A model generated the notes under the pieces. That model did not search any database. It saw nothing but the letters and a program-made list of their open reading frames with translations, and had not been told where the DNA came from. A stretch of DNA of 5,003 bases from Gammaproteobacteria bacterium (lineage in GTDB: Bacteria > Pseudomonadota > Gammaproteobacteria > SZUA-229): contig JAESSQ010000019.1 in assembly GCA_016764035.1 (NCBI GenBank), positions 1 to 5,003 on the forward strand, given 5' to 3'. Each line of letters starts with the position of its first letter. The stretch's first letter is position 1. The position numbers and the translations under genes are program-made. Shown here piece by piece: positions 1-5,003 of this stretch.

Positions 1-191
1 AGAATGCCACTACCTTGTTCGTTTAAGCCGAAACAATAATATCGTTTTTCAGCTTTGCTGTGCTCCAAGTCCTCAGCAATAACACGGTTTGCATCTAAGA
101 AGGCATGTTGTGCTTCGTAGAATGTAACGCCATGTTTTTGTTGGTTTTCATGGTTTTTTGTTTCATTCCATTCGAAGTCCTGTTCACTCAT
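1..191 (-). CDS. brnT: BrnT family ribonuclease toxin, N-terminal part (runs off left edge)
   Basis: This is the first 63 codons of a gene that continues beyond the left edge. The visible protein begins MSEQDFEWNETKNHENQQKH and matches the BrnT pattern: an FEW-(D/N) opening, a Lys/Asn-rich helix, KHGV-x-F-x-E-A followed by a Phe-Leu-Asp step, then an acidic D-x-x-HS-x-x-E-(K/R)-R segment and the start of a G-x-x-x-x-G-x-(I/L)-L strand. BrnT proteins are small (about 90-100 residues) RelE-fold ribonucleases that stop growth by cutting RNA. They are neutralised by the antitoxin BrnA, normally encoded directly downstream, which here would lie outside the window. The ATG at 189-191 fits the usual family start, but no clear Shine-Dalgarno sequence precedes it. 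Family assignment rests on the N-terminal two thirds. The catalytic C-terminal part cannot be inspected, so whether the toxin is intact is unknown. Confidence 0.8.
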   Translation of the reverse strand, partial: MSEQDFEWNETKNHENQQKHGVTFYEAQHAFLDANRVIAEDLEHSKAEKRYYCFGLNEQGSGI

Positions 192-210
192 AGAATAAAT
201 ATAGCACTGA

Positions 211-228
211 TATGGCTAAATAACCATA
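211..228. promoter_or_regulatory. Imperfect palindrome upstream of brnT, candidate BrnA operator
   Basis: The 18-base element TATGGCTAAATAACCATA matches its own reverse complement at 14 of 18 positions, with perfect outer arms TATGG/CCATA. It lies 19 bases upstream of the brnT start. BrnT-BrnA operons are known to be autoregulated by BrnA, a ribbon-helix-helix type antitoxin that binds inverted repeats at the promoter, so position and symmetry both fit. A further copy of an arm, AGTATGG, occurs at 271-277. No convincing -35/-10 pair could be placed around it, so the operator role is inferred. Confidence 0.4.
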
Positions 229-373
229 CTTTTGTTTTATGGGTGTTAACAGTGTATTAGACAGAAAAAGAGTATGGGGATAGGCGAAAAGTTGCTGTCT
301 ATTTATCTGTTTCTGCCTAATTAATTAACAACCAGTTGAATATGTTTATGCGGTTATGCTCTATTATAAATAA

Positions 374-431
374 ATTTTTTTCTGAACCGCAATGATTATA
401 TTTTTCTCGTCCGTTTTTTATGCGTTTTTTA
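374..431. repeat. Cluster of T-tracts with direct repeat CGTTTTTTA
   Basis: Four runs of five to seven T residues lie at about 375-381, 401-405, 414-419 and 425-430. The last two sit inside identical 9-mers, CGTTTTTTA at 412-420 and 423-431, spaced 11 bases apart. Such helically spaced tracts can bend DNA. This lies just beyond the 3' end of the CysB-type gene. In the direction that gene is transcribed the tracts are A-runs, so they are not a U-tract terminator for it. Apart from this cluster and the palindrome at 211-228, I see no gene or clear signal in the gap between brnT and the regulator. Confidence 0.5.
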
Positions 432-448
432 AATCTGAACTTATTAGA

Positions 449-1372
449 CTAACAAGGTTTTAAACCTGGCCATTGGTCGGGTTTTGAAACGTGCTCGATA
501 AACAGGTCGATAAAGTATTGTTGGTAGTGGCGTAAAAACTTGTCTTTATGGTAGGCGATTTTGGTCGTCTCCCACGGAAACAATGTTGCCAGGTCTCTTC
601 TTACAAGGTCGGTGTCTGTGTTCTGGCAATAGGCAAGGCTGGCGATAACGCCGATGCCCAATCCTTCGCGGACATAGGTTTTTATAATATCTGTATCCGC
701 AGCGCCCAAGATTACATCCGGTGATAGTTTTGCTTTTTTGAAGGTGTCGCTAAAATTTCCCCGGCCGGTAAAACCGAATACGTAGGTTATCATCGGGTAT
801 TCACAGAGTGTTTGAAGCGTGAGTTCTTCTAGCCGAAGTATCGGGTGTCCGATGGGTGCTATTACGCTGCGGTTCCAGCGGTAGCAAGGAACGCTAACCA
901 ATTCGGTGTATTCGCCCAGTGCTTCCGTACAAATCGAGATATCAACACTGCCTTTTATCGCCATGTTGACCAGTTGTTCTGGTGTGCCTTGATGGATGTG
1001 TAATTCGATAGCAGGAAATTTTTTGCGGAAGGACTTAATTATCGGCGGCAATATATAGCGTGCCTGGGTATGGGTTGCTCCGACATTTAAAGTGCCGGTT
1101 GACGGTGCTGTGTTTTCTTTTCCAATGTCCACGATAGCGTTGGTTTCGGCAAGCACTCGGTATGCATGCTTAACAATTAGTTCGCCCGGCTCGCTAAGAT
1201 TAACCAGTCGTTTGCCGTGGCGCATGAATAGCCGAACACCCACCTCTGCTTCCAGGCGTGAGATATGTTGTGATACAGCCGATTGCACTAGGCACAATTG
1301 GTCGGCCGCGCGGCTAACACTAAAGCCGTTTTCTACCAGAGTGATGAGTGAGCGAAGCTGACGTAACTCCAT
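449..1372 (-). CDS. CysB-type LysR-family transcriptional regulator
   Basis: This 307-residue LysR-type regulator has a winged helix-turn-helix at about residues 1-60 (FSVSRAADQL followed by VQSAVSQHISRLE) and a two-lobed effector domain from about residue 92. The effector domain is clearly CysB-like: THTQARY at 100-106, TEAL at 149-152, CYRWNRS at 163-169, FGFTGR at 199-204 and DTDIIKTYVR at 226-235. The sulfate-pocket residues of CysB (T100, T102, Q103, E150, W166, T202) fall at exactly the same numbers. CysB activates sulfate-assimilation genes when sulfur is scarce, using N-acetylserine/O-acetylserine as inducer. Divergent placement next to cysH makes that operon the likely target. The protein is shorter than the roughly 324-residue enteric CysB, lacking the C-terminal tail, and its recognition helix differs from the SQPGISKQ of classical CysB. 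It may therefore be a paralogue, so I give no symbol. GGAG at 1381-1384 lies 8 bases before the ATG. Confidence 0.9.
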   Translation of the reverse strand: MELRQLRSLITLVENGFSVSRAADQLCLVQSAVSQHISRLEAEVGVRLFMRHGKRLVNLSEPGELIVKHAYRVLAETNAIVDIGKENTAPSTGTLNVGATHTQARYILPPIIKSFRKKFPAIELHIHQGTPEQLVNMAIKGSVDISICTEALGEYTELVSVPCYRWNRSVIAPIGHPILRLEELTLQTLCEYPMITYVFGFTGRGNFSDTFKKAKLSPDVILGAADTDIIKTYVREGLGIGVIASLAYCQNTDTDLVRRDLATLFPWETTKIAYHKDKFLRHYQQYFIDLFIEHVSKPDQWPGLKPC

Positions 1373-1400
1373 AGGTGGTACTCCATTATAAAAAGTTTTA

Positions 1401-1449
1401 TATCAAATAATATGAAATAGATTAGTTAAATTTCATTTTACATGAAATA
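1401..1449. promoter_or_regulatory. Candidate operator for the CysB-type regulator: ATGAAAT half-site array
   Basis: The divergent intergenic region contains ATGAAAT at 1412-1418, its reverse complement ATTTCAT at 1430-1436, and ATGAAAT again at 1442-1448. The first pair forms a perfect inverted repeat separated by 11 bases, the spacing typical of the LysR-family T-N11-A box. The second pair is an inverted repeat separated by 5 bases. A one-mismatch version of the extended repeat, TATCAAATA at 1401-1409, lies exactly 10 bases before TATGAAATA (1411-1419), and CATGAAATA (1441-1449) starts 30 bases further on, so the direct copies share a helical phase. The right-most half-site overlaps the -35 region of the cysH promoter, as expected for a LysR activator. 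The regulator that binds is inferred from adjacency. Confidence 0.5.
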
Positions 1450-1464
1450 TCTGCCGTATAAAAT
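1437..1464 (+). promoter_or_regulatory. Predicted sigma70-like promoter of the cysH-cysI-DUF934 operon
   Basis: TTTACA at 1437-1442 (one mismatch from TTGACA) and TAAAAT at 1459-1464 (one mismatch from TATAAT) are separated by 16 bases. A start about 7 bases downstream of the -10 would give a leader of roughly 25 bases ending in the TAGGAG ribosome-binding site (1482-1487) of cysH. The -35 overlaps the right-most ATGAAAT half-site, consistent with activator-dependent expression. This is a prediction from sequence; no other -35/-10 pair on this strand looked better. Confidence 0.55.
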
Positions 1465-1496
1465 ACTATTCAATATTATTGTAGGAGATACTTCAA

Positions 1497-2237
1497 ATGC
1501 CTAGATTGCAAACTACCCATTCAACCGAGTCATCGTCGTTTAAAGCGGCATTGACGAATGAAACGATTGAACAATATTCCGCTGCTTTAACGCCATTGTC
1601 TGCGCAGCAGAGAATCGCATGGTCGTTGGAACATTTTCCAGGTGCTCATGCTTTGTCTTCCAGTTTTGGTATTCAGTCAGCCGTCATGTTGCATATGGCG
1701 AGTACAGAACAACGTGATTTGCCTGTAATTCTGATTGATACGGGCCATTTATTCCCCGAGACATACCAGTTTATCGAGGAATTAACTGAAAGGTTGCGTC
1801 TTAATCTTAAGGTTTATCAGCCGCCGATGACGGGTTCGCGACAGGAAGCTATTCTCGGCAAACTCTGGGAGCAGGGTCTGGACGGTATCACCAAATATAA
1901 TTGGCTTAATAAAGAAAAACCGATGAAGCGGGCTTTGCAGCAGTTGCGGGTGAAAACCTGGTTTGCTGGGATTCGTCGTGGCCAGTCGGGTTCGCGCGCT
2001 AATCTGCCGGTAGTTGCCGGTAAGTTTGGCTGTTTTAAGGTGCATCCTATCGTTGACTGGAGTGATCGCGATGTGTACCGCTATCTCAATAAACATAAGC
2101 TTCCTTATCACCCGTTGTGGGAAAAGGGTTATGTGTCGGTAGGCGACACGCATACAACCCGTCCGCTAGAGCCCGGCATGCTGGAAGAAGAGACACGGTT
2201 TTTTGGATTAAAGCGTGAATGCGGTCTTCATGATTGA
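1497..2237 (+). CDS. cysH: Phosphoadenosine phosphosulfate (PAPS) reductase, thioredoxin-dependent
   Basis: This cytoplasmic enzyme reduces PAPS to sulfite and adenosine 3',5'-bisphosphate with electrons from thioredoxin or glutaredoxin. The 246 residues match the usual length of about 240-250. Motifs in order are the nucleotide-binding loop SSSFG at 54-58, IDTGHLFPET at 80-89, WFAGIRRGQSGSR at 155-167, KVHPIVDWSDRDV at 181-193, GYVSVGDTHTTRP at 211-223 and the C-terminal ECGLH at 241-245, which carries the catalytic Cys242. The paired-cysteine motifs that bind a 4Fe-4S cluster in APS reductases are absent: their positions read YNWLNKEKPMKRA (134-146) and GDTHTT. PAPS rather than APS is therefore the expected substrate, which implies that an APS kinase is encoded elsewhere. 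TAGGAG at 1482-1487 lies 9 bases before the ATG. It is first in the operon, 44 bases ahead of cysI, whose product uses the sulfite it makes. Confidence 0.95.
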   Translation: MPRLQTTHSTESSSFKAALTNETIEQYSAALTPLSAQQRIAWSLEHFPGAHALSSSFGIQSAVMLHMASTEQRDLPVILIDTGHLFPETYQFIEELTERLRLNLKVYQPPMTGSRQEAILGKLWEQGLDGITKYNWLNKEKPMKRALQQLRVKTWFAGIRRGQSGSRANLPVVAGKFGCFKVHPIVDWSDRDVYRYLNKHKLPYHPLWEKGYVSVGDTHTTRPLEPGMLEEETRFFGLKRECGLHD

Positions 2238-2281
2238 CACGGGTTAGAACCTCTATGGTATTTTTTTAAAGTGAAACACTA
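2238..2281 (+). other. cysH-cysI intercistronic gap with small hairpin and no clear ribosome-binding site
   Basis: No GGAG-like sequence precedes the cysI start; the nearest candidate is the poor AAGTGA at 2269-2274. Instead, the perfect short inverted repeat AGTGAAACACT (2270-2280, 4-bp stem, 3-base loop) ends one base before the ATG, and a run of seven T residues lies at 2261-2267. An exact TTGACA at 2234-2239 overlaps the cysH stop codon but lacks a matching -10 at 16-18 bases. Translational coupling or leader structure is possible but unproven. Confidence 0.4.
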
Positions 2282-3997
2282 ATGTATTTATATAATGAAC
2301 AAGACCAGAAAATAGTCGACCAGCGTGTCGAGCAATTTAGAGGGCAGACCCGTCGTTTTTTGGCGGGTGAGCTGGACGAAGAAGAATTCAAGCAACTGCG
2401 ATTACGAAACGGTCTCTACGTACAGCTTCATGCACCTATGTTACGTGTAGCCATTCCTTATGGTTTGTTATCTTCCGAGCAATTGCGCATGCTGGCTCAT
2501 ATTGGTCGTAAATACGATAAAGATTATGGTCATATTAGTACCAGGCAAAACATACAGTTTAACTGGCCTGCATTGGAACGTGTTCCTGATATTCTTGCCG
2601 AGTTAGCGACGGTACAAATGCATGCTATTCAAACCAGTGGTAATTGTATCCGCAATGTAACCACCGATCATCTTGCCGGTGTCGCTGATGATGAAATTGA
2701 AGATCCTCGGCAGTACTGTGAGATGGTGCGACAGTGGTCGACATTGCACCCGGAATTTGACTGGTTACCACGAAAATTTAAAATTGCCTTTTCTGGTGCA
2801 ACGTACGATCGAGCAGCCGTGCAAGTTCATGATATCGGTATTTACATCGTTAAAAATGAACAGGGAGAAACGGGATTTAAAATTATTGTTGGTGGTGGTC
2901 TCGGCCGTACCCCCATTATCGGTGTAACCATACGAGAATTTCTCGAAAAGAAATACTTGCTTTCGTATCTTGAAGCTATTTTGCGTATCTACAACCTCGA
3001 AGGTAGACGTGACAATATTTACAAAGCGCGCATCAAAATATTAGTCCGTGCTCTGGGTATCGACGTGTTTAAACAAAAGGTGGAAGCTGAATGGGCAAGA
3101 ATCAAAGACGCGGCATTGTTACTCGACGGTGAAACGTTGACAAGAATACAGCAACACTTTGCGCCACCTGTTTACGATAAAAATGCTGCCGCCGACGTGA
3201 GTTTTACACGCTGGTTATCGAACGATAAAGCCTTTTCTACCTGGGTGACGCGTAACGTAGTGAAGCATAAAGTGGACGGTTATCGCATTGTTTATGTTTC
3301 ACTTAAAGCGCCTAATGCACCACCTGGCGATATAAGTAGTGAGCAAATGGATACTGTGGCGGCGCTTGCTGACCAGTACAGTATGGGTATGATTCGTACC
3401 ACGCATGATCAAAACCTTGTGTTGGCGGATGTTAAGCAGCATGACCTCTACGAGCTGTGGCATGTTTTGGATAAGCATCAATTGGCGACGCCGAACATTG
3501 GTACGCTTAACGATATGATTTGCTGCCCAGGTATGGACTTTTGTAGTTTGGCGAATGCGGGCTCGCTATCCATTGCCAGGCAGATAAACCAGTGCTTTGA
3601 CGACCTGGATTACCTCTATGATTTGGGTGATATCAAAATAAAAATGTCTGGTTGTGTGAATGCCTGCGGTCACCATCATGTCGGTCATATTGGCATTCTT
3701 GGTGTCGATAAAAACGGTGCTGAGTTCTATCAGTTTACCCTTGGTGGTTCTGCGGATAATCGTATAAGTCTTGGTAAACGTCTGGGGCCAGCGATTGCGC
3801 ATGCCAAGGTTGCGCAAACCATTGAAGATATATTGTTGGTTTATAAGAACGAACGTTTTGAAGGTGAAGTGTTTCTGGATACGGTTCAACGAATAGGTAT
3901 CGCGCCTTTTAAAGCGCGTGTTTACGGGCAGCCGGAAGTGAAGCCAGGGTCCAAGTCTGAAACAAAGCGAAAGGTGGAAAGCAATGCAAGTTATTAA
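2282..3997 (+). CDS. cysI: Sulfite reductase hemoprotein (nitrite/sulfite reductase family)
   Basis: This 571-residue siroheme enzyme carries out the six-electron reduction of sulfite to sulfide in the cytoplasm. It has the internally duplicated nitrite/sulfite reductase architecture, with ferredoxin-like repeats at roughly 45-110 and 335-400 and siroheme/4Fe-4S domains after each. The cluster cysteines are C415 and C421 (C-x5-C in CCPGMDFC) and C458 and C462 (GCVNAC); the last is the ligand shared with siroheme. The basic residues expected around sulfite are present: R88 in STRQN, R124 in RNVTTDH, and K165/K167 in RKFKIAF. VGGGLGRTP (203-211) is the usual glycine-rich stretch. The start agrees with Pseudomonas-type CysI, which also opens MY-x-Y-(N/D)-E. 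Residues about 550-571 form a charged tail beyond the last conserved strand. No flavoprotein partner (cysJ) is nearby, so the electron donor is unknown, possibly a ferredoxin. It overlaps the next gene by 14 bases. Confidence 0.95.
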   Translation: MYLYNEQDQKIVDQRVEQFRGQTRRFLAGELDEEEFKQLRLRNGLYVQLHAPMLRVAIPYGLLSSEQLRMLAHIGRKYDKDYGHISTRQNIQFNWPALERVPDILAELATVQMHAIQTSGNCIRNVTTDHLAGVADDEIEDPRQYCEMVRQWSTLHPEFDWLPRKFKIAFSGATYDRAAVQVHDIGIYIVKNEQGETGFKIIVGGGLGRTPIIGVTIREFLEKKYLLSYLEAILRIYNLEGRRDNIYKARIKILVRALGIDVFKQKVEAEWARIKDAALLLDGETLTRIQQHFAPPVYDKNAAADVSFTRWLSNDKAFSTWVTRNVVKHKVDGYRIVYVSLKAPNAPPGDISSEQMDTVAALADQYSMGMIRTTHDQNLVLADVKQHDLYELWHVLDKHQLATPNIGTLNDMICCPGMDFCSLANAGSLSIARQINQCFDDLDYLYDLGDIKIKMSGCVNACGHHHVGHIGILGVDKNGAEFYQFTLGGSADNRISLGKRLGPAIAHAKVAQTIEDILLVYKNERFEGEVFLDTVQRIGIAPFKARVYGQPEVKPGSKSETKRKVESNASY

Positions 3998-4439
3998 GGA
4001 CAGTTGTATTGTGGAGTATCCGTGGTCTTTGCTCGGCGAGGAAACACCACTTGGTAAAGGTAATGCAGCGTTGTCTTTAGCGCGTTACCGGGCAGAAAAA
4101 GCAACGTTGCTTGTACGTGATTCCGCAGCGGGGCGCATTGGCATTGTTATTAACTGTGATACGTCACTAGCGGAAATTGCAGATGAGCTTGAGGCCATTT
4201 CACTTGTGGTATTTGACTGTCAACTTTATACAGACGGTCGGGTTTTTTCGCAGGTTAGGTTGTTACGGCAACAATATGGTTACCCGGAAGATATCATGGT
4301 TATCGGTGACTTGTTACAAGATCAGTTACGTTCGCTGGAGCGTTGTGGCGTGAACGTGTTTTGGCCGCGTGACAGTATTGATTTGACACGTGTTTTACCT
4401 GCGTTATCGGAGATTACGGTTCGTTATCAGAGCAGCTAA
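3984..4439 (+). CDS. DUF934 family protein, companion of cysI
   Basis: This 151-residue soluble protein of unknown biochemical function belongs to the DUF934 family, typically encoded directly after cysI in pseudomonads and related proteobacteria. Family-like features are a variable N-terminus, the middle stretch IADELEAISLVVFDC (65-79), the signature TDGRVFSQVRLLRQQYGY (83-100), GDLLQDQL (108-115) and LERCGVNVF (118-126). It has cysteines at 8, 58, 79 and 121, with no CxxC cluster, no signal peptide and no membrane segment. Its ATG lies inside the last codons of cysI (14-base overlap), with AAGGTGG at 3971-3977 as a good ribosome-binding site, so the two proteins are probably made together. 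Conservation of the pairing suggests an accessory role in sulfite reduction, such as cofactor insertion, electron delivery or complex assembly, but nothing in the sequence identifies which. Family recognition is by eye. Confidence 0.85.
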   Translation: MQVIKDSCIVEYPWSLLGEETPLGKGNAALSLARYRAEKATLLVRDSAAGRIGIVINCDTSLAEIADELEAISLVVFDCQLYTDGRVFSQVRLLRQQYGYPEDIMVIGDLLQDQLRSLERCGVNVFWPRDSIDLTRVLPALSEITVRYQSS

Positions 4440-4470
4440 GCTTTGCTTGGGTATTCTTTAAAAATTTGCG

Positions 4471-4511
4471 CATTACAGTTTTGGTTGATATCAATGGCTG
4501 AGTGTTTTTTT
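4471..4511 (+). terminator. Probable intrinsic terminator of the cysH-cysI-DUF934 operon
   Basis: About 30 bases after the DUF934 stop, CATTACAG (4471-4478) can pair with CTGAGTG (4498-4504), with one bulged A and one G-T wobble. Two further T-G wobbles and the perfect inner palindrome TTGATATCAA (4485-4494) extend the fold. Seven T residues follow at 4505-4511. The stem is poor in GC, so strength is uncertain. An AAAAA run at 4460-4464 on the other side could give a U-tract for transcripts of the convergent membrane-protein gene, but it sits several bases away from the stem. Confidence 0.5.
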
Positions 4512-4516
4512 CGTGT

Positions 4517-4888
4517 TTATAGTAATGGGACGCCATACAGTGCGCCACCCGATATAAATAACAGAAAAAAAGCGATAGAGCCCCAATGTTTAAGTTTGAA
4601 ATATAATGGCTGCATGGCAGCTCTTGCAAACCATAATAGTGAGATGAATATTAAAAGGCTATTGCCCAAAGGGGTAGTTAGTAGCTCGTTGGTATGGGCA
4701 AGAGAAATATAAGCGAATAAGATAAAAACGATGGTTAAGCAAAGATTTAAAATGGGCATTATTGCTCGGTTAAGGAACGATAATGAACGCAGGTCTTCAT
4801 TCCAGTTGAATATGCGCCAAAAAAGTAAATGAAACACTGCAAAAGCAATGCAGTATATGCCGCCTATCGTAATAAGAGATTCATTCAT
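4517..4888 (-). CDS. Small four-helix integral membrane protein, function unknown
   Basis: This 123-residue, strongly hydrophobic protein has four predicted membrane segments at about residues 5-25, 45-65, 74-92 and 102-122, joined by short loops, with almost no soluble domain. There is no cleavable signal peptide; the first helix looks like an anchor. Notable positions are H20 and W24 in helix 1, the aromatic F23-W24-R25-I26-F27-N28-W29 end of that helix, the loop motif LNRAIMPILNL (39-49) and the charged R89 within helix 3. I do not recognise a named family. The hydrophobic pattern and regular helix spacing favour a real gene over the overlapping plus-strand reading frame at 4443-4712. It converges on the sulfur operon, ending just beyond the shared terminator region, so it is unlikely to belong to it. 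The ATG at 4886-4888 lacks a recognisable Shine-Dalgarno sequence. Confidence 0.6.
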   Translation of the reverse strand: MNESLITIGGIYCIAFAVFHLLFWRIFNWNEDLRSLSFLNRAIMPILNLCLTIVFILFAYISLAHTNELLTTPLGNSLLIFISLLWFARAAMQPLYFKLKHWGSIAFFLLFISGGALYGVPLL

Positions 4889-5003
4889 TTAAGTTGTTTG
4901 CGCATGATGATTGACCGCGAGCACTTTCAGTCTCTGTTTGGCAGTCTAAATCTATATGTGTGTGAATGTCACTGATTATTTATTCGGATAAACTCAGTCC
5001 GCT
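4889..5003. other. Right-end intergenic sequence, no gene seen
   Basis: No open reading frame of useful length is present on either strand, and I found no convincing promoter for the membrane-protein gene. A six-codon frame (ATG at 4906 reading leftwards, MRKQLK) ends in a TGA that overlaps the ATG of the membrane-protein gene. It could be a tiny leader, but a sequence this short cannot be supported. Confidence 0.5.

Noticed and set aside
332..344. 13-base repeat CCAGTTGAATATG shared with 4802-4814
   Set aside because: One match of this length in 5 kb of AT-leaning sequence is plausible by chance, and the second copy lies inside the coding region of the membrane protein.
455..467. Palindrome AGGTTTTAAACCT as a terminator of the CysB-type gene
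   Set aside because: It lies within the final codons, leaves almost no loop, and is not followed by T residues in the direction of transcription.
1092..1361. Plus-strand open frame opposite the CysB-type gene
   Set aside because: It is fully antisense to a well-supported LysR-family gene, and its product shows no recognisable motif.
1385..1390. Perfect TATAAT on the minus strand as the -10 of the CysB-type gene
   Set aside because: It lies 12 bases from the start codon, so the transcript would begin after the good GGAG site and be nearly leaderless. No -35 is present at the right spacing. The alternative TATAAA at 1397-1402 (minus) also lacks a -35, so no promoter was called for this gene.
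1782..2153. Minus-strand open frame inside cysH
   Set aside because: cysH is supported by motifs along its entire length. The antisense product has no family features.
2234..2262. Internal promoter for cysI based on the exact TTGACA at the cysH stop
   Set aside because: No acceptable -10 lies at 16-18 bases; the best hexamer, TATGGT at 2254-2259, is only 14 bases away. It is mentioned only as a weak element of the junction.
4414..4629. Minus-strand 71-residue frame overlapping the membrane-protein gene
   Set aside because: It is in a different frame from the hydrophobic protein and runs across the terminator into the DUF934 gene, so it is an unlikely coding region.
4443..4712. Plus-strand open frame after the DUF934 gene
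   Set aside because: It overlaps the membrane-protein gene in antisense, starts inside the terminator region with no ribosome-binding site, and lacks coherent domain character.

Overview
The window looks like the chromosome of a gammaproteobacterium. The CysI, CysH and DUF934 proteins resemble the Pseudomonas/Cellvibrionales type, and base use leans slightly AT-rich. This placement is inferred from protein resemblance only; no database search was possible.

Layout, left to right. (1) The first 191 bases, minus strand, hold the N-terminal part of a BrnT-type ribonuclease toxin gene that runs off the left edge. An imperfect palindrome sits just upstream of its start. (2) An AT-rich gap of about 250 bases follows. 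(3) A minus-strand LysR-family regulator of the CysB type comes next, with every sulfate-pocket residue I could check conserved. (4) A 124-base divergent intergenic region carries three ATGAAAT half-sites and a good sigma70-like promoter for the rightward genes. (5) A rightward operon encodes cysH (PAPS reductase), cysI (sulfite reductase hemoprotein) and a DUF934 protein whose start overlaps the end of cysI. (6) A probable intrinsic terminator follows, then a convergent minus-strand gene for a small four-helix membrane protein of unknown function. (7) The last 115 bases show no supportable gene.

The core is assimilatory sulfate reduction. CysH reduces PAPS to sulfite, CysI reduces sulfite to sulfide for cysteine synthesis, and the adjacent CysB-type regulator is the natural candidate to switch the operon on under sulfur limitation. 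The genes that make PAPS (cysD, cysN, cysC), the siroheme synthase and an electron donor for CysI are not in the window. I do not see an undescribed system here. The least explained parts are the DUF934 partner of cysI, the membrane protein, the operator architecture, and the toxin-antitoxin module bordering the locus.
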